Positions 57,401-64,000 of a stretch of 64,000 nt of DNA are shown piece after piece. This DNA comes from Saccharina japonica. Lineage: Eukaryota; Sar; Phaeophyceae; Laminariales; Laminariaceae. Within the stretch, counting starts at the first letter, position 1, and the number at the start of each line of letters is the position of its first letter. Below the pieces are notes generated by a model. That model was not told the origin of the DNA. It did no database searches and saw only the letters and a program-made list of their open reading frames with translations. The position numbers were made by a program, and so were the translations under genes. The DNA lies in the NCBI GenBank assembly GCA_008828725.1, contig MEHQ01001112.1, positions 113,019 through 177,018 of the forward strand, in the 5' to 3' direction.

Positions 57401-60285
57401 TGGCACCTATCGGTAGGTGATATCCGCATCTGCACATAATTGAAAAGCGACACCACTATGTAAGGTGGTTGCGTTTTGGACCCACAGCGTGCAGAAAGTG
57501 AGTTACCGGTACTACACTTGCGTGCGGGTGGAACCAACCCTGCAAGCCTTACTGTATATACCCACGACCACGACCTTCCACTACCCCTACACAACATACC
57601 CAGCCACCATCTAGGGTAACTAACATTTGTATGAATAGAGGGAAACATGATCACGACAAACTTCACTTGATTTTGAATGCAGGCGTCGATTTCGACCGAG
57701 CTACGCGTATGTATGTGGGAGGGAGCAACTTGCTGGAATAAATTGGCATGTGGACACGGAAGTACTAAACGCGTCGGTATGCCTGACGCGCACCAGGGGA
57801 CCGATACGGACTATATGAACGCCGTACATCAGCAGCAGCATCCTGACAAATGCATAGAAATATGATAAGGATATTCAGCTCGAATAATTAAGTTATGAAT
57901 CTCTGCTTTTTATTGGCTACTCAGGGCTACTGATAAATCAATCATGGCTCTCCAGGGACGTACTAGCTGTAGTCGCGCCATGTAGCAGAGAAGGAGAAGA
58001 GCAGTGCTCATTCGGTTTTCCCTGCCTTTCGTGCATAGCCGCACGATCATAGCCGAGGTAGTTGATTGTTAAAACCTCGGTCGAGCGCTTGGTGCATTGT
58101 TGCCTCCGTCCTAGTTGTCAAATATGTACACTTAAAAGCGTTGTCAAATATAGAGCTACGAGTACGTAGTACACATTCGAACTTAGAGCTAGCCATACCA
58201 AGTATAGGGACACCACGTCATCGTTTTCAAATGAATTCGACGATGCTCCACAAGTTGTAAACTATCTACCGACAGCATTCATTTTGTTTCCTCTTCACAA
58301 AACGTAACGTGCAAGGCATCTTGTGTGCTTCGAGAGAGGGAGGGATCAAGGTTGCAAGCGTCACGCCTTGTCACACTCGCGTCCTTCGTCACTCCCGCCC
58401 GCGTTATGTGTTCCCCCTGATGACTTTCATACTTTTATGGTCGTGCCATGCTACAGCTACCCTCCTTTGCCACTCCCCAGTCCCATGCCACTTCTCCCAT
58501 GACTCGTGCAGTAGACTCGTTAATTATCAGCATTACAGCTTCACCGATTGCGTGCGAGGCTACTGCTGTAAGCTGCAAAACGTGACTCGATTTTGTTGTT
58601 CCTATCTCGAGTTTTGACCGGGGGGTTGGCGGGGGGGGTTGGGGAGTCGAACGGTTATTCGGTGAATCACGCACACCTTATCTCCGTCGGTCGTGAAAGG
58701 CAAGAAATCCACTCCTTCTCCGTCTCCTAACGATGGTCGTGCGTTGTACACTAGCCTGCCTTGCCATTGTTGCTTACAAACTCTCTGTATGTTCTTCCGT
58801 TTTACCGGTGATCAGTTGAGAGTTTGTGCGCGATTTCCCCCTTGGCACGTAATATTTCCCCCTTCTTCGTGTCCCTGTCAACCATTTATTTACTGGCAAC
58901 CCACAATGCATGAAGAACCGCGCATATATCTCCCTTGATGTATGATTCCCCATCCACATCGCCCAGCGTTCTAAGTCGTCTTCCTACCCAAACCCTACAC
59001 CGGGATAGGTTTATAGTTCTTCCGATTGACGAGCTACCACGCAAGTTTGCACCCGCCCGTATCAAAGTATTTGAGCCGGTTGTAAAGGTCGGGTTAGAGC
59101 CACCTTGATGACTCGTGGTGCTCACAGCTATGTTACAAGGTAGACTTCACTACTGTTCGCACATGATCGTTTTCGCTGTGCGCTGGTGTCAGCACTCCCA
59201 CCGCTCGTCGGCATGCGTCGAGTTCTGCCTCCCCACTCAAGGTGCCTTCCTGGTGGCATTTTTTCAAGCGTCAATGTTAGCCGGGTTTTCCACGAAACGC
59301 ACGGTGTGCACACAAATAGGTCAGAAAACGTCAATACGTCCACGAGCGATCGTCAAAATCGCGACCAAACTACCCTAGATGCGTGCGCTGTACTGAGGCT
59401 ACTGGCTACAACGAAAGATAACTTTATGCGGTTATCCTGCTTCTGCTTTCCCTTCCCGTATCCCCAGCCCCCCTCCTCTATCACCATCTCTTCAGGCCCA
59501 TTTACCACGCGTCGAAGCGCCTACTGTGTTCGACAATTAGTTTATGCACCAACGCGCTTTCGCCGATATACCATGACCGACTGACACATCGGCGGCCTAC
59601 TATACAATAGTCGATTCATCAAACATCGTTTTTTGGTTTTTGGATGACGACCCGTATACTCCCACTTCTGCTCATGTTCAGGTCACTCTTTTCTCTTTAC
59701 TAGTATAGACGGGTTCGTTGTTCCGCCGACGAGATTGGTATACCGTCCGTTCCATGCAGCCTGTTGTAGCTTAACGCACAAACGATGTTTGTTGAGACAA
59801 ACTGCTACGTACTGTTTATTTACGCTGAGTATAGCTGGTCGTCTAGTGGCATCTACAGTACCACCAAGAAGGGTTGGCATGAGTACCAGAGGATGCATGC
59901 AGCAGTTAGGGTTCTTGTCGTGTGGACCAGACCCGGGAGTGGCCGGCCGTCGACTAAGCCCTTGGCCCTTGACCGGGCGTACAACTGGCGGATACCCCAC
60001 ATCATAATATCGTTTATACAGGCGTGCCATTCCGGCAAGTGACGTTGCTGAAACTACAACTTGGAGTTTGCACAAACCCCGGGAAATTGTGGTGCGGATT
60101 ATGATATAAATTCAAGACTATACGAACCTCGCAGGTATCTTCCAACAAAACACTGCTGGTTGACGTTTCTTGCCGAATGTGTCATTTCCTTGTTTCTGCT
60201 CGCCACGTATCCTTCCCTTCTTTATTCTTTCCGCGCACGTTTTTGCACCGCCCACACTTTCGCAGTCGGGGTACAGTAGAAGCGT
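54439..60285. other. Gene-poor DNA upstream of the beta-helix gene
   Basis: It contains a C17-18 tract (55620-55637) and a (CCG)n run (about 56081-56104) that creates Ala-, Pro- and Gly-rich frames on each strand. From 57.9 to 60.2 kb the plus strand is pyrimidine-rich. No frame with a recognisable domain and no transposon border was found. The promoter of the 60286 gene must lie at the right end, but I see no distinctive element. Confidence 0.45.
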
Positions 60286-63200
60286 ATGATGGCCCGCTGC
60301 CTCGTATCTCAGGTGGTGGTTCTATTGCTCACCAGCTGGAAGTCAGCCGCCACGCCATGCAACCTGTCACAAATTACCGTGCCGACAAGAGTGGAAGACA
60401 CGGAAAATGCCTATCGGCTGGCGGAGGCCGTGGACTGCTCGGGTGGGTGGTTTGACGTGGAGTGGGTCGGCTCTGTCAAGATCGAAACAACTATCCGTGT
60501 GCTCGACGGTACCACCCTAAGCGTTACTGGTGCGTCAGATGGATCTTCTTTTATCGACGGTTCCAATGAGACATCATTGTTTGACGTCATCGGCGGGAAC
60601 CTGCACTTGTCGAAACTCACGATGGTGAACGGCACTGCTGAGTTTGGCGGCTCGATCAATGCGACAGACTCTGTTGTGACGACGTCCAGCTGCACCTTCG
60701 TGGGCAACGAGGCGGACTACGGTGGGGCCGTGCATCTCTTCGACTCCACGTTCGAGGCTATGGATACCACATTCTTCCGCAATTTTGCCTCATTCGACGG
60801 CGGAGCGATTGTGGCGATATACTCGAACGTAGCTGTGGGCCAGGGTGGGCGTTTCGAGGACAATGGCGCGTACTATGGAGGTGCTATCTACTCGGAGGGC
60901 TCTTCGATACACGTAACCGATTATGCATCCTTCTTGGGCAATGCTGCTTATGTTGGCGGAGGCGCGTACCTCTGGGCCTCCGAGTTCGAGGCAAACAACA
61001 CGACATACACGGACAACAATGCTACAGGCTATGGCGGTGCGATCTGCGCGGGAAATTCGAACGTAACGATTGGAGATGGCGCGCGATTTCTGAATAACAG
61101 CGCGACGAAGCAAGGTGGCGCTGTGCTGGTGTATGAAAATTGTTCTCTACTTCTGTTGGACGCGGTGGAGTTCGAACGAAATATAGCAACCTTCGGAGGA
61201 GCTTTATTCGTGGAGGTTTCCGTGCTGTACATGGACGGCTTTGCCTCCTTCACGAACAACGTTGCGGTCGACTCTGGCGGAGCTGTGTACGGTGTCCTGG
61301 CCGACATCACCATCACTGGGACCGCTTTGTGGGAGTCAAACATGGCTGTTTATGGGGCGGGTATGCGGCTGTATCACTACTGTACGCTCAACGTCACCGG
61401 TGGCGTTACATTCCTCAGCAATGCTGCATTCCAAGGCGCGGGGATGTGGGCATCAGAACGCTCGAACGTGGCCATATCCGGGTCGTCTACTTTCGAGTCC
61501 AACTTTGCACATGGCCACGGTGGTGCACTGGTTATATATGACTCCACGGTGGAATTCACGGCCGGCAGCACTGCCAACTTTAACAACAACAGTGCTGTGG
61601 AAGCCGGGGGGGGGGTCCTCCTCTTCACAGCGGGTGAAATCACTGTTGCAGGCAGCGCGACGTTTGCCAACAACAGTGCTGTGCTTGGAGGGGGAATTGC
61701 GGCTTCGGAAGGCTCATCCGTGACCGTCACAGGCAATGTTGTATTGGCGGATAATTTGGCGTCTACGGCTGGTGGGGCTATTTATCTCGACGCGCCAACT
61801 AAAGTGTATGTCAATGGCACGCGTTTTCGGGGAAACAAAGCGGTGCAGAGTGGTGGGGCTATGCTAATATTTTCGGCAGGAATACGATGGGATTGGGCGA
61901 TTGTCTCACACTGTGTTTTCGAACACAACAGGGCTAGCGACGCCGGTGGGGCATTGTTCATTGGCGGAGGGTTCGTTTCTATAAACGAATCTCAGTTTAT
62001 CGCCAACAGTGCCGGTGAGTAGTCGTAGCGCCTACTCAAAAATGTATTTTCTCATTCAACAGGTTATTGGTATCTCGAAGGTCCGATTGTCATCAATAGA
62101 CTGTAGTATTTCGTTTGGCCAGTAACCGTCTATATTGCAGGGCTGGTGGGACTTCGTATAACGCCGGGATTTACCATGCGTGAATCGGCTGACAATTGTG
62201 TGGGGAACATGATATTAATAGCTTTTGAGACAGATGCAAGGAAGCCTTTGCTAGAGAACGAAACCCGCCCCGTTGTGGTAGAAACAGCGCGGATTGCGCG
62301 AGCCCTATACAGTATTCTCGAAAACAACACTCCTATTATGCTGCCATATATCTCAGTCACACGCACACGTTCATAGTCCATAGATAAAGGCAAGGGGCCC
62401 CTCTCCCTGGTTCCTCTCAGTAGCGACGACTCAAACAAGCGCACCATCCTCTCGTGTAAGCAGGAACCTTCTGTCAAATCGTTGCCGTAAGTATCCAACA
62501 GCCCCATCTATTGAATAGCCCTGTCTTCAACGAGCTGGTGGTCGCATGCGCTGCCCTACACTGTGACCTCTACAAAGTTGTATTTGTTGGGTACCTTGCA
62601 CACCCGCCCTTGGTTAATTGTCAGTTGCGCCTGTGCAAATACAAAATATGACGTATGTTCAGAACGCAAGCTCGTCAGACGGGAACTGTCAAATCGACCC
62701 CCGCTCTCTCCTGAGAGAGTCGCCGTGTACAAAGGGACGCGTTTATCCTTAGAGTCAGCGTGGGTTCATTGCCGGGAGCTCCTTGCGTTAATGTCTGAGC
62801 GTGCCTCATACCCCCTGCGCAGTGTTCGGACGATTGCTAGCTGGATCTACTGTACCGTAAGTGATACCTGCAGTGTAATGAAAACTGTAACTGGTTTTAG
62901 CTGACGACGGTGTTTTGTGTAGAGACCGTCAGTGCAGTGCGATTGTACGTTGTACGACCTCGCCGTCTGAGTGCAATACAACGTATAGTTCGATATAGCT
63001 CAGGCGCGTGACTGGGCCGTATTGGCGTACATCTGTAACATATACGCTTCAGTTGTACCTTAAGGGGCCATTTAAGCACGACGTACACGCCCGCGGAGTC
63101 AGCAACGTTGCTGGGACACATTGCGACCCACTACTACCGTTGCGCTTGGGAGCGTGTCCATCTCCTAGCTGGAAACTAACTATCGTCGTGGCGGCAAAGG

Positions 63201-64000
63201 TCTTTGTTACAGGAGCGATATACAACCGGAAAGGAAGCGCAGAACGTTGGTACATGTATTGGTCTTCGTTACGCTACAATTACCGAGCTCAAACATGCCC
63301 CGTCCCTCATGCGATGTCACTGCCGCCGGTGCACGTACGGAAAAGCAGAACATGCTGGCGGTGCGGTGATGGTGTCGGGTATCGTAGGGTTTGAAAACTG
63401 CGTCCTGGTGGACAATGAGGCTCGTCTGGGACCAGCAATCTACAACGCTGTAACGGTATCGCTGGAATCCACCGACGTTTGCGACAATCAACTCCTCTGT
63501 GACGACAGCAGTTTTCTTGACTGGAAAAATGTGAGTGGCCCAAAATACTGGAAGGCATGGGGGTAGAGCCATGCCTGTGCTCGTGCTCATGCCTAGCGGA
63601 CCATGTTTAGCATGTTCTTCAGCAGCCACCTGTTCCAGTGGAGATTGTACGTTAAATCGCAAGTCAGTGTATTTGGGCGTGCGGCCGGCGTTGCTTGACT
63701 TATCCATAACCCCCAACCCTGTGGATGTCCCGGACAGTTAGCGTGTAACTGACCGTCTTTGCCCGGATAAATATCCCATTATTGGCTACTCCCTTCATGA
63801 CAACGATGGACGTGCAGGGCTCTGCGTACGATGTCGCCTGCGAAGCCTGCCCTGCGGAGGGGAACAACTGCACTATGCCATATTACGACAGGGTTCAGCT
63901 TTGCGAGTCCGTCCTTGAGCACACCACTAGCCTTGCTGCGGATGGGACGCTGGAAACGCTTGATCTAGAGCCGGGATACTGGCGGAGCTCTAACACGAGC
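60286..64000 (+). CDS. Secreted beta-helix (Pmp-like repeat) protein, 3' end beyond window
   Basis: This is a large extracellular or surface protein. Exon 1 (60286-62014) encodes 576 residues: a signal peptide (MMARCLVSQVVVLLLTSW, cleavage about residue 22), then about 18 repeats alternating GGA(I/V/L) with FxxN motifs (for example FLNNSATKQGGAV). The repeats recur every 20-30 residues, as in right-handed beta-helix proteins called polymorphic outer membrane proteins in chlamydiae and common in brown algae and oomycetes. Many N-glycosylation sequons are present. Exon 1 ends at GCCG|GTGAGT (phase 1). Exon 2 (63349-63530, after AAAAGCAG) reads EHAGGAVMVSGIVGFENC... to SSFLDWKN. Exon 3 starts at 63818 after GTGCAG with GSAYDVACEACPAEGNNCT and runs to GYWRSSNTS at the edge, the start of a Cys-rich module. 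The dead copy at 10 kb has matching borders for exon 2's end and exon 3's start. No catalytic motif is seen; the ligand is unknown. Confidence 0.9.
62015..63348 (+). other. Intron 1 of the beta-helix gene
   Basis: A 1334-bp intron with donor GTGAGT and acceptor AAAAGCAG (weak pyrimidine tract). Joining across it restores the GGA repeat (NSA-EHAGGAV). A nearer acceptor at 62139 opens a 76-codon frame unlike the repeats, so I prefer the long intron. No repeats were recognised inside it. Confidence 0.65.

Noticed and set aside
60411-61736. Antisense ORFs of 98-119 codons and alternative plus frames over the beta-helix gene
   Set aside because: They are shadows of the GGA/FxxN repeat coding frame.

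Overview
This is eukaryotic nuclear DNA with spliced genes, abundant diverged transposons, tRNA-derived SINEs and CTG/CAG-type low complexity. The two multi-exon genes I can support are a secreted beta-helix protein of polymorphic-outer-membrane-protein type with a Cys-rich C-terminal part, and a secreted protein carrying a DPHMVGLLGQK-type module. Together with the repeat-rich setting they suggest a stramenopile, most likely a brown alga. That assignment is inference; no rRNA or organelle marker is present.

Layout. 1-2.85 kb: old Ty3/Gypsy integrase fossil followed by GC-rich ORFs of unknown nature. 2.85-9.8 kb: gene-free DNA with a small 4-bp-TSD MITE, a GACTCGCGA repeat cluster, three GGGTACCC-rich elements and a mosaic of two repeat families, here called A and B. 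9.86-10.67 kb (minus): two-exon pseudogene copy of the gene at the right edge. 11.2-13 kb: hAT relic and a second family A copy. 13-17 kb: little beyond a 62-65 bp minisatellite. 17.1-19.7 kb (minus), with a probable signal-peptide exon at 22.4 kb: multi-exon secreted-protein gene containing a tandem exon-plus-intron duplication. 25.6-26.9 kb: MITE next to a decayed LINE reverse transcriptase.

29-52.8 kb is a dense transposon region. A 1.3-kb non-autonomous hAT with a perfect 8-bp target duplication sits inside a family B element. A 6.1-6.3 kb segment (30516-36772 and 37198-43302) is directly duplicated, starting inside that hAT and ending inside a family C element. The downstream family C copy is interrupted by a 594-bp MITE with long inverted repeats and a perfect 9-bp target duplication (Mutator-like). 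A tRNA-headed SINE family is present several times, once with a 26-nt A tail. A 1.6-kb element with TA-flanked inverted repeats sits in another family C copy and itself holds a family B copy.

52.8-60.3 kb shows only microsatellites. 60286 to the window end (plus) is the intact 5' part of the beta-helix gene: signal peptide, about 18 GGA(I/V/L)/FxxN repeats, two introns, and the start of the Cys-rich module, running off the edge. The 10-kb pseudogene supports the splice sites proposed for it.
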